DNA from: Diphasiastrum complanatum
Lineage: Eukaryota > Streptophyta > Lycopodiopsida > Lycopodiales > Lycopodiaceae
Length of the DNA: 64,000 nt
Reading direction: 5' to 3'
NCBI GenBank assembly: GCA_029204225.1
Contig: CM055096.1
Coordinates: 71,518,349 to 71,582,348, forward strand
Each line of letters begins with the position of its first letter. Position 1 is the first letter of the stretch. The position numbers were made by a program, and so were the translations under genes. Below, in pieces: positions 21,963-31,929 of the stretch. A model generated the notes under the pieces. That model had not been told where the DNA came from and made no database searches. It was given only the letters and a program-made list of their open reading frames with translations.

Positions 21963-22860
21963 ATGGCCAATTTACGCGAAGAACTTATGGACAAATTCAC
22001 ACCACCCAATCATCCAAATGATGAGAACAAACCCTATCGACTTAGATCTCAAGTAAATCAAGATCCTGGACCATCAAGGTGGAGACCTAATCAATCTAAA
22101 AATCCTGATGATCAACATATTCACCATACTCACCATATTGTCCGATCCGATAAACGAACACCCCATTTGGAATTACCAAAGTTTGATGGTAATGTGGACC
22201 CTCATCAATTTTTACAAGTCTTTGAGAATGCATGCGAAGTATATGAAGGTTATACTAACAATGCAAAAGTCCAAATCTTTTCGATGACTATGGTAGATAA
22301 AACACAAGAGTGGTTTTTTAACCTCGATCTTGGTCAGAGTTGAAAGAGTCTTTCATTAAATGCTTCCGACCTTTCAGACTCACAGAAAGCCCATTTGTAC
22401 GCCTTAGTAATATAAAAATTTAAAAAAATGAATGCGTACAAAGCTATATTGAGTGCTTTAAGCATCTCAGAAATCAAGTCCAAGAACAACCAATTGATAA
22501 AATGTTGATCATATGGTTTATAGTTGGTCTGTCCAGATGCATCCGTAAAGAACTTAAACCTAGCGAAGAGTATTTTACTCTCAAATCTGCTATGTTCGAT
22601 GTCATTCGTGAAGAAGATGAAGGGTCTGATGATGAGAACCAGAAAGAGAAAAGAGATTATCATGTATTCCCTGATAATCGTCCAAGTGAGCCCCGAGATT
22701 CTAACCAAGTCTGAAAATCTCAATTTGAGTTGATGAATCAACAACATCAACAATAGATGGAGAAACTCAACAAAGAGTTTCAGCAAGCCTTCAAATCTTT
22801 CCAAAGTCAATTGCCAGAGCAATTGCCATCTGGTAACGCTATCCATAGGCGAGAAGACAC
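21963..22860 (+). pseudogene. Ty3/gypsy gag (retrotransposon gag domain), broken
   Basis: The frame from 21963 carries a Pro/Asn-rich N-terminus followed by LELPKFDGNVDPHQFLQVFE and DKTQEWFFNL, the classic start of the gypsy retrotransposon gag domain. A frame change at about 22,343 continues with a gag-like stretch (FRLTESPFVRLSN region) to about 22,860, with acidic EEDEGSDDENQ sequence at 22,610-22,650. Stops and shifts make it non-functional. The matching pol is found only from 27,795, beyond a 4.9-kb insert. Confidence 0.8.
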
Positions 22861-23436
22861 ATTAGAGGAGTTCTCAATATCAAAAAGACCCTTTAAGAAA
22901 TGCCATGTAGGATATAGAAAAATATCAAAATAAAAAAAACAATATTGTTTATTTGTTTGCCCCCACCACTCCCGAGGCCTCCCCAACTCCCAATGATCTA
23001 ACCACAGTGTCTATAGTCACAGTTAAGAACTGTAAACAGTTCACAGTATAACTTGACTAAATTCAAAAATATTCCCTCCATTGGTTACGAAAAGAGCAAT
23101 ATTTTCACTGGATCTAGAATATGATTGCCATCCCCAAATTCGAATCAGAAAAAATTGCAAAATATTTACATATGCATTCCTTCCACGAGAATGGAAATAT
23201 GGGTGCCATCTCCAATTATGAACGCCATCATCACCTTGGAATGAAAATATGAGCGCCAACTACCTATTGGAATGAAAAAATGAGCGACATTTCCAAATTT
23301 GAATCAAACATACAAGCACGGAGATTGGATTGATCCTACAAAGTATATAATATAATCAAAGATGAGTATTTTGTTTTGCTTCATAGAATCTGGTCATAGT
23401 ACTTTGATGCAACTGATTACTCTGTTGTTGTTTTTT
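22861..23436 (+). repeat. Imperfect tandem repeats upstream of the novel gene
   Basis: Diverged units of about 30-40 bases built on ggaatgaaaatatgagcgcca recur near 23,112, 23,187, 23,238 and 23,269. They lie between the gypsy gag and the start codon of the novel gene, so they may be the left subterminal region or promoter of the inserted element. Confidence 0.5.
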
Positions 23437-26083
23437 ATGATGACATTGTATCATCTACATGTGGATATCCCTATTGATTTGGCACCTTTGTAGAGAAGAG
23501 GAGGCAAAGGAATTCAAATATCTGCTGAGGATCGTTCTCATTACATGGCAGAAGGAAAAAAAAACTTGGATTTGTGGATAGATGGAACATTATATCCACA
23601 AGATCCAAGCACTTTGACACATCCCACATTCTCCTCAATAACTCATTTAGTTACATGGATATGCAATGGGCATAGTGGATTACTAGGATATTGTGAAAGA
23701 TTGCAGAACCGTGGAAAACAACTTTATATGAATAAAGTTCACTTTTTAGAAGGTGAGTTAATTCGGATATCCTCTTACTGTCAAAATAGAGATTGTCATC
23801 TCCAAAAGATGTTAGAAGAAAACGAACAACTTAAAAAAAATAATGAATCATTACAGAAGATAACAATCAATATCAAATCAAAACTAGAGCAAATGCAATC
23901 AATCTTACAATCTATTCGTATTAAAAACTTACAATTATTGAAGGATGTGGAATTGGCAAAGAAGAAGGCTGAAAGTAAGAAGCGAAAGCGACAAAGTTGC
24001 AAGGATATTCAAACGCTTTCAAAAAGAGGTTATCAAAATAGAAGGATCCGTGCATTCAAGTAAGCATACTCTGATTTTTGTAAGTTTTTCAATGACATTT
24101 GGATTTGATTTCAGCTATGGTGATATTTTGTTAACTATCTGTTTTTTTTGCAAATCTGCATTAGTAGCTCCTCGGAATATTAAAGACAATGCTTTACTAG
24201 AAATGTCATTGGGCACAATATTGACAGGCAAATCCACTGAGCGTATTATGATGAACAATAGGAGCTCAAATGTAAAGTGTAAAATAACAGAGTCTTTGAT
24301 GGTGGACATTCAAATTTTTTTAGATAAGACTATAGTTCAAGGTGCTTGTGATTTTGCAGGTATTAGCAAGGAAGCATATGCAACAATATTTAAACTATTA
24401 GAGAAGCTTTTAAGTAAGTTCAAATTAGAAAAGTCCCAATCCCTAGGGCATATCACTTGAAGAAAGAGAGAGATACATTAAACATAGATATGCATAAGAT
24501 CACTGGAACTCCACTTCATATTGAGGAGGTGTATGACACTGATGGAAGATCGATATTCTATAATTCATCAAACAACTTATTTGTTGATCCAAATTACTTG
24601 TTGAGATACATCGTCACATTCTATGATATAACCTTTGAAAAGGTGAATGACAAAATAATCATAGTACTTAAGTTAGATGAGTCAGAAATTGTAAAAGGGC
24701 AGAAGATGGAGAGGGTTAGTATAACTCTCATGAATGGTGCTCTATCACAAATAGAGGACCAAGAAGATTTTAGATTCAGTGTCCAGTCAAAAAATGATAT
24801 ATGGTGGTTGACAGCGTTTCAGGTAACTAGCCTCATTATTACATTACATTCATTGAATAGTATTAATTCATTGTAAACTAAGTCTGATTAATTCTTTGGA
24901 TAGGTGCTGAAGGAGGATCATGATATATTATCATGGATATTCTCAAGGACATCTTATCCTAGGATCATCAAGGACCATATGGATGGAGGACTTCTCAATG
25001 CTCCAGGAGTTGGAGACTTCAATGTTGAATGGCACTTAGCAGATGATTTGAAAACATTGAAATGTATGTATAATGTCTCTCACGGTGCTACATCAAAACA
25101 CCCTTGTTTATATTGCATGAAAATGACAAAAGATGTTATTAGGAGTACATGAATTACTAGAGAATATGCAGATCCAAACTGGAAGTTGTGCTGCCTATCC
25201 CCTTGAAAAATGTGCATGTTTGCACTCTTCATGCAGAAGTTAGAGTAATAGAAAAGATCATTTATCTTCATATAGTTTTTGCTTGGAATATTAAGCCAAC
25301 ATCATTAGCAAAGGAAGCTATCTCTCAATTAGAAGATGTTTTATCAAAAGCAGGACTTTATAAGGGACATGTCAAAATTCATAAAGATGAAAACCTTTCA
25401 GGAAAGAATGGGAACATGCCAACTAAGCCAAGCATAGGAGGAGCAAAAGCACGTTGTTTCCTATCAAATCATACTGGTAAGGCTTCTAATATTCAATACT
25501 CAGTCTGGACAGATATTATTGCTGCCACTTAGGATTTCGAGAAAGATGGCAGAACTAGAGTAATTAAAGTTGATGTATGGAAGAAGCTTGATAGTATGAT
25601 TGTTATTTTAAGAATAGATAAATACTCTGATATTGATAAGAAAGCTATCCAAAGGACTTGTGTCGAGTTTGTTAATGCAGTATCAAAAGCATGGGGAGAA
25701 GATCACATCACTCATTACATGGTTAGTATAAATTCTTCAAGATGCTTTCAATTTTTCATATATATTTAGATCCAAACATAAGACTAACATTATGAGTTTG
25801 ACATATGCAGCACATACTAAGAGATCATACAACATTTTTTGCAAACAAATATGAAAGCTTGAGTGTATGGTCATCACAAGGGATGGAGAAGTCACATTGG
25901 CAAGCACGAGCAGCATTTCATCAAAATACACAACATGGAGGAACCAACGAAAAACGAAACTACATTTTTCAATTGTTTCAGTGGTTCTAGCGCAGAGTTC
26001 AGATTCGACATATAACAAAGTCCACACAATACAAGAAGTTTAGAAAAGCATGCAAGTTCATACAGGAAGAGAAAATTAGATGA
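23437..26083 (+). pseudogene. Novel DDE-transposase-like gene with three introns, recently inactivated
   Basis: Exons: ATG 23437-24059, 24115-24822, 24904-25721, 25811-26083. Introns are GT-AG and short (55, 81, 89 nt) and all three splices keep frame. The N-terminus has HVDIPIDLAP and LWIDGTLYPQDPS...LLGYCERL, then a Lys/Glu/Gln-rich coiled coil (about 23,800-24,000). Then come an IIIVLKLDESE strand, VEWHLADDLKTLKCMY with a following HPCLYCMK Cys pair, CTLHAEVRVIEKI, and WSSQGMEKSHWQARAAFH. Asp, Asp, Glu in those three settings look like a DDE/RNase-H-fold triad with a zinc-binding pair. I recall similar uncharacterised proteins from cnidarians, sponges and fungi but cannot check. Lesions: in-frame stops at 23491, 25530 and 25988, frameshifts near 24,431 and between 25,150 and 25,188. 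Few lesions mean recent death. Function is inference. Confidence 0.65.
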
Positions 26084-26218
26084 TTGCTGAGTAGAAGATC
26101 ATCATTGTCATCAAATCATGACATGTTCAGAATTGCTTGCAAATTCATTGAACAAGAGAGGAAAATACTCAATGTAAATGTATTGATTGTATTATAACAA
26201 AATACAAAGTGTCCACTA

Positions 26219-27480
26219 TTCATCATCAGCTTGTGTGTCAGATTTTATGGCAGTATTGTCATGAAGAAATTCTTTGCAAGAGTATGCATCTAATAGATGT
26301 GCATTATCCTTATTTCCACTAAGTTCAATATAAGTGGAATACAATGAATAATGGGAGCTCCTTAAAGGAACATTCCCATCAGTAAAACCTAGAATGTTCA
26401 AAACATAAGATCTTTTGACAAAAATGATCTTATTTGTTTTAACAAATTTATGTCCTCCTAGGTAAAATAATAAAGCTTTAACTGCCATTATAAGACTCTC
26501 CCCAACTGGGCTCACCTTGGAATGAGCAATACGGATCTCATTCTTCAGGAAATGCCTAAGATAGTGGGCAAGTCCACTATCCCTCTGAAACGAGGATGCA
26601 TGTTGTCTGAAACCACCTCATCTCACAGCAAAATCATCAATTATGAGAGCATCTTGCAATAAGAAATATGTTAGCAAAAATACATTTAGTGGTTAAAAAC
26701 ATTCTAATGCAAGGAAGTTTTAAACACTTACACACATTCTTCATCATCCACAGCAACCAGATCAGGATGATCAATATAATGACCACGTATTGAAGTGGAA
26801 TCATCAGTGAAATAAACATAGAACCTCACCTTCACGATAGTCAAAAAATTTACATAAATCAGTTGTAGTAACATATACATCGTCATTTATATAATATATA
26901 GGCAAATTGTAAAAGACATTTAGACTCCTCTACATGGATTAATCCATCAGCAGATGTATTTCCAATAAAAGAATCCCGGAGAACATCAATATTTACATCA
27001 ATACAATCACTTTCCTTATCAGGGGTGTCGATAAGGAAGTGACTGATATCCTTAATAGCTGACTGAACAGAGGATGATGCCATAGTAGGGTCAGCAACAG
27101 AATCTTCCTCATCATCTGGGATCTGAACTAACAGGAAAAGTACGAAACCACTATGATATTCAACCAATTGACATTTCTTGTTGCAATAAGGACACATTGA
27201 ACTACTTTTGAAAAGATGAAACAAGTTGGTGAACATTCTATCTAGTCTATGTATGAAAGCTGAGAAGATATGAACAAGATCAGTATAATGCATGTACTGG
27301 AGTGAACATATGGAGATAACAGGCTTACTAATCATATCTCTAAATCTAACATAATATTCATAAAATACGTCAAAATTTGGTTATGCAGTAAAACATGTAA
27401 ATATGGCCTGAATAGGCTGTGGAAGTAGTCTAGATTTTCAGTAATCCCAAATTCAGTAAAAAATGAACTCAGGCTTGAAT
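26219..27480 (-). pseudogene. Unrecognised multi-exon gene converging on the novel gene
   Basis: Minus strand. From about 27,475 a frame reads FFTEFGITENLDYFHSLF and PYLHVLLHN, shifts by one base near 27,375, and continues VFYEYYVRFRDMISKP and SSMCPYCNKKCQLVEYH (Cys cluster) to an acidic region VQIPDDEEDSVADP ending near 26,900. A further exon is at about 26,830-26,737 (VRFYVYFTDDSTSIRGHYI, ending at a gtaagtg donor). The last is about 26,655-26,219 (ALIIDDFAVR, one TGA, then GLAHYLRHFLKNEIR to a TAG stop at 26219-26221). Codons look genuinely coding over about 350 residues. I do not recognise the protein. Its 3' end lies 135 bases from the 3' end of the plus-strand gene, suggesting both belong to one element. 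Confidence 0.55.
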
Positions 27481-27520
27481 ATCATGAAGATCCTAAGGAA
27501 GAGGCCATGGAACTAACGTA

Positions 27521-27675
27521 GATATCGCACTTGTGTGCGAGGGAGTACAAACAAAACAAAACGATGGCGCACAAGAGAGATATGTATGAGAGGTACCTAC
27601 TGAATATCGCACTTGTGCACAAGTAGGTATCGTTGCAAAAAATGGACAACAATGTGCGCGCACAAGAGCGATATC
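27521..27675. repeat. Cluster of subterminal inverted repeats (gatatcgcacttgtg type)
   Basis: Four related ~20-base motifs occur in both orientations: gatatcgcacttgtgtgcga (27521), ggcgcacaagagagatat (27566), atatcgcacttgtgcacaag (27604) and gcgcgcacaagagcgatatc (27656). Such clusters near an end are typical transposase-binding sites of DNA transposons. They lie between the convergent gene and the resumption of gypsy pol, where the right end of an inserted element is expected. Confidence 0.6.
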
Positions 27676-27794
27676 CACAAATATTTCACATGATAACAAA
27701 CAAATCAAGGGTTGACGTACGATTGACTGATAAGCAATTCCAAGTGCGTGAAAAGTTGAAACAATCAATCAAACCTTTGATTAAAAATTAGAAA

Positions 27795-28842
27795 AATCCG
27801 AGTCAGGCTTCATCATCTACAAGTAAATCTATAGAGAATATTCTTAAGATCCCACACGAGGTAGTTGATAATCCACTTTATGATGTTCCCCAGTATTTTA
27901 AGGATTACACCACTAATGATGTCATCATCAGTATGGTTAAGCCAAAACGGGAACCTCAACCACCATCAACTTCTTTTGAAGGGCTTGCAAAGACCATAGC
28001 ACTTAATCTGAAGGATGATGATGAAGACATCGATCGTATCGTACATGTAGGAGCCCACCTCAATCCTACCCAATTATGAGATTTGGAAAAGTTATTGTGC
28101 AAATATAGAGATGTGTTTGTGTGGAATTATAAAGAAATGAAAGGGGTTCCTCCTGACATTGCCGTCCATATAATTCCATTGCCGGATGGTGCCATACCTG
28201 TCTGAACAAAACCTTATCACACCAATCCTACCTATCGTGAGAAGATATGAGAAGATATTCAAAAGCTTCTTGATGCTGGTTTCATTTATGAAATCAAACA
28301 TACCAGTTGGGTATTACCAACTATGGTGGTACCAAAGAAGAATGGTAAACTCTATATCTGCGTAGATTTAAGAAAACTTAATGATCGAACAGAGAATGAT
28401 CACTTTCCCTTACTTCTGCCTACACAAATCCACGGTTTTAGTGGCTATTTTGAGTCCAAATTGCTCCTGAAGATCGTTTCAAAATGTCTTTTGTTACAGA
28501 GTTTGGTACTTTCGCATATAACGTTATGCCATTCGATCTATGCAATGCCCCATCCACATTTCAAAGGGTGATGCAACGAGCTTTCAAAGATCTGTTGCAA
28601 AAAATCTAGAGATTTATCTCGATGATCTTGGTGTGCACTCCTCTCAAGATAAGCATCTCGATGCCCTTGAACAAGTGTTCATTCGTTGTCGAAAGTTTGA
28701 AATTTCATTGAATCCCGACAAGTGCCAGATCTGGGTTACCCGTGGTGTGGCATTGGGCCATATTATTTCTCGAAATGGTATCACCATTGATCCCAAAAAG
28801 ATTAGAGTCATTCTTGAAATGCCCCTGCAACTCACATTTTAA
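27795..28842 (+). pseudogene. Ty3/gypsy pol fragment (spacer plus reverse transcriptase)
   Basis: The frame begins IPHEVVDNPLYDVPQYFKDY and reaches the reverse transcriptase: MVVPKKNGKLYICVDLRKLN (28323), VMPFDLCNAPSTFQ (28525), IYLDDLGVHS with the catalytic Asp pair (28615) and LGHIISRNGI (28755). Stops at about 28,077, 28,202 and 28,247 and frame breaks near 28,430-28,560 kill it. It is closely related to the pol at 31.9-34.0 kb. The sequence ends abruptly in a CT-rich tract at 28,842; RNase H and integrase are absent. Confidence 0.88.
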
Positions 28843-29660
28843 TCAATCTCTCTCTCTCCCTATCTTTCTTTCCTTCTACTTTTCAATCTCATTCACTCTC
28901 CACTTCCTCTCATTCATTCTCATGTTCAATCTTTTCACTTTCATCTCTCTCAATCTCCTCATCAAAAAATCTTGCACTCTCATTCTCTAAACAAAAAATG
29001 AGAAATGTTTAGCCTCAATGTCGCTTCCATTCTCTTTTTCTCCCAAAAAAAAGTGCACGGGTCTGTTCCCGCGACTTTTTGTTTTGCCAAAAATATAAGT
29101 GCACGGCATTGCCACACCTTTCAATTTTTTTTGCCACGTGTGGCAATATTCTAGGGATTTGTGTGGCACTCACGCGTGGCAGTGCCATGCCAATAAAATA
29201 AAAAAGAAGAAATAAAACTCCGTGGCATGTGTATCATAAGCCCATGCATGAGTATTTTTCAATAAACTTCTACTATGGCATGTGTTTTGTAAGTCCATGG
29301 GTAGAAGCTTAAAATAATAAAATAACTTAAACTTAGACTTAGAACTTAGACTTAAGAAACTTAAGCTTAGAAAGATTTTGTTCCCATCTTGAAAAAGTCA
29401 AGGTCCAAGAAGATCTTCAAAAACGAATTTGGCTTAATGTTAGTTTGAAGTATGCATTTAAAATGAGCTAGACATGGAGTATTGTGTCATGCCTAGGAAA
29501 ATAATGTTGTCCATCAACTTTTGTACGAAGGTCTCCATAGGTTCAGCATTAAATTGGATATAGTAAAGGACTTACTCAAAAGAATGCTTCGTATTGTTGA
29601 AGTGCAATAAAATAGTGCAATGTTGTGGTGAGATTGAGAAAATTATGAGAACTATTCTTC
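28843..29660. other. CT-rich then AT-rich non-coding DNA
   Basis: 28,843-28,990 is a degenerate CT-rich tract. 29,040-29,300 has repeated gtggca(tg)-type words (gcacggg/gcacgg, tgccacacc, tgccacgtgtggca) that look like subterminal repeats of some DNA transposon, but no terminus was found. The rest shows nothing. Confidence 0.35.
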
Positions 29661-31330
29661 ATGTGCATGTTCATCAAAACATGTGAACTTGAAGGTATTG
29701 GTTTAATTCCTATTTGTCTCTCTACTAATAGAAAAGCAAGACTTGATGGTGTTCTTTACATTCCTTCACTTTCAAAGAATTTGTTACGTGTTGGTCAAAT
29801 GATAGAGAAAGGATACATGTTAAAGTTTGGTGGTGATGCTTGTTTCATTACAAAGGAAGAAATCTTGGTTGCTAGGGGCAATAGACAAGGTAGACTTTTC
29901 AAGCTGGATGCTTTTGTTATGGCTAACAAAAAAGATGGAATGGAAATGGAGATTGGTCTCAACTTTTCAAAGTTCACGTTTAGCATCAATAAGATTGGTG
30001 GATCTTATGCAAAGTCTAAAAAGCTTCCTTATGCTAGATCTAGGTCAAGATCTAATATGCTTCTTGGAGATGTTCATCTTTGTGCTAACTTGGCTAGTCT
30101 TGAGGATAATGATGGTGTTTCAATGGTTCTTCGTGGCAAGTACAAGCATGCAAAAGGTAATGAGAGAGCTAACTTCATCAATGGAGGTGGTGAAGGTTCT
30201 TCCTTGGAAAAGGTTGTTGTTAATGATTTCTTTGATCATATGGAATAAGATGTTCCTAGGTGCATGCATGAAGGAGATGGTTCTTCTACATTCTTTTTTG
30301 ATGAGTCCAAGAAAGTCATTTTTGCAGCAAGTGGAGTCACATGTTTTCATAAAGAGAGTAGATCAAATGGTTCTATCAAGAGACTTGGTGAGGGAGATAG
30401 TCACAAATCAAGAAGAAGAGAACTATGTGAAGAGTTCAAAGTAGGATGTACTTTGAATGATGTCATTGTGAATGATAGTGATGAAGAATAATTATCATAT
30501 GATTCATTGCCTAAAACATTGAGTAGAAGTCCTTGTTTGAAAAAAGAGAATATTTCAATCATCCTTATGTTGAGGATACTAGTCATTTTTTTCATGGCTT
30601 CTAATGTCTTTGAGATTTCTACTTCTTATGACGCAATCATTAAAAGGGAGTCTTATGAAGGAAAGAGCAACGGAAGATTGGTTCTTGGTAGGATCCAAGG
30701 TCTGGATCTCACATCTCTTCATCAACTCTATGATTGTGAACTGATCACTCATGATCGAGATGGCAAAAGGTTGGTTGGAGAAGACTACATGGAGTAAATC
30801 GAGAGGCAATTTCTTCAAGGCAAGGGAGATCTCATTGGTGAGCTTATTGAGGTTTGTTATGGACTCAAGAAGGCTAGATTTATTAGGTTTAATACTCATC
30901 TTCACCTACTCTACTTCATGTTGGATGGAAATTTTGGAATCTATCTTTTGATTTATGGTGGTGACATTGGTGACATTGTTTTCACTAACCTTTATGGAAG
31001 ATCGAGATCAAGCATTGATGAGATCTTGTTGGATCTAGATCATACATTTGAGAGGGAGTATTTTCAGAGGTTCAAGTCTGAAGATATTCATATCTTTGAT
31101 GATCAAGAGAAAGGTAAGCAAGTGGAAGCGACTCACTTTGCTTTACTCACATGTTTTGGAGAATTTTCTTGTGTAGATGATGCTATGCAAGTGAATATTG
31201 GTTCTCATGGTTTTCATACTGGAAAAGCAAGTAATGGATTTGGAAAACAAAGTTTGTTTAATGACTTTGATCGTCAAGAGGAAGATCAAGAGGCTGGTCT
31301 CAAAGGGCTAATAACTTGTCGAATCTTGTA
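29661..31330 (+). pseudogene. Rearranged copia-derived sequence
   Basis: The first part is copia protease/GAG-pre linker: ELEGIGLIPICLSTNRKA, VLYIPSLSKNLLRVGQM, RQGRLFKLDAFV, closely matching the young copia (GTIPISLSTNRN, KRQGKLFKLDAC). About 30,005 reads KSKKLPYARSRSRSNML, the copia integrase N-terminal zinc region tail, reached by deletion. Downstream frames (for example KGKQVEATHFALLTCFGEFS, 31,110-31,170, comparable with GKGKQVVDGSNYAFLTSFD of the young copia) carry more scattered copia pieces. A scrambled, multiply deleted copy. Confidence 0.65.
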
Positions 31331-31599
31331 ATTCCACTTCAACTTTTGGTCTGATTTAACTTAACCACACCAGTAAAGTGTAGTTCACAAGAGATTATTA
31401 TGTCGCATGTAATTCAAACTTCAAGAACCTCGAACGCTCATTAACTAACTTTTCAAATTTGAAAATGTTCCTCACTTTAACTAGCAGGAAAAGAAACAGA
31501 GTATCCTCATACGCTTACATCGAAGAGTATCTTATAATCTACGCAGTTGAACGGATTAATCTTTCTGATTTCTTTCCGATTTGTCTATTGGTATTTGAG
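31331..31599. promoter_or_regulatory. Upstream region of the second novel-gene copy
   Basis: No coding sequence; it precedes the conserved start codon of the N-terminal copy at 31600 and does not obviously match the 300 bases upstream of the first copy. Any promoter role is inference. Confidence 0.2.
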
Positions 31600-31880
31600 A
31601 TGTCTAAGTTTCATTTACATATTGATCTCCCTGTCGAGTACGCTCCAATATCCAAAAGAGGAGGGAAAAGAACCGCACTTTCTGCACGTGAGATTATCCC
31701 TCATATAATTAACAACAAAAAAAACTGTGATATGTGGGTTGACGGAAGTTTATATCCAATAGATCCGATGCCGATGCAGTGTCCACAGTCTCAAACAATC
31801 ACACAATTCATAATGTTTTTGTGTGAAGGACAAAACAATTTATTGGGTTACTGTGAAAGATTGAGACTTACGATATTGCA
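31600..31880 (+). pseudogene. Second copy of the novel gene's N-terminus
   Basis: ATG at 31600 opens FHLHIDLPVEYAPISKRGGK, then DMWVDGSLYPIDPMPMQCP and NNLLGYCERLRL. Residue by residue this matches the first copy at 23437 (HLHVDIPIDLAP, LWIDGTLYPQDPS, GLLGYCERLQ), including the start codon position, at roughly half identity. It has no internal stop over 95 codons. After the LGYCERL motif similarity stops and within 60 bases gypsy sequence begins, so the coiled coil and the DDE-like part are missing. The divergence shows these are different members of a family, not a recent duplicate. Confidence 0.7.
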
Positions 31881-31929
31881 AACTCATTGCAGAAAATCTA
31901 AAGCTTAGAGTATGTTGATCTAGACACAC

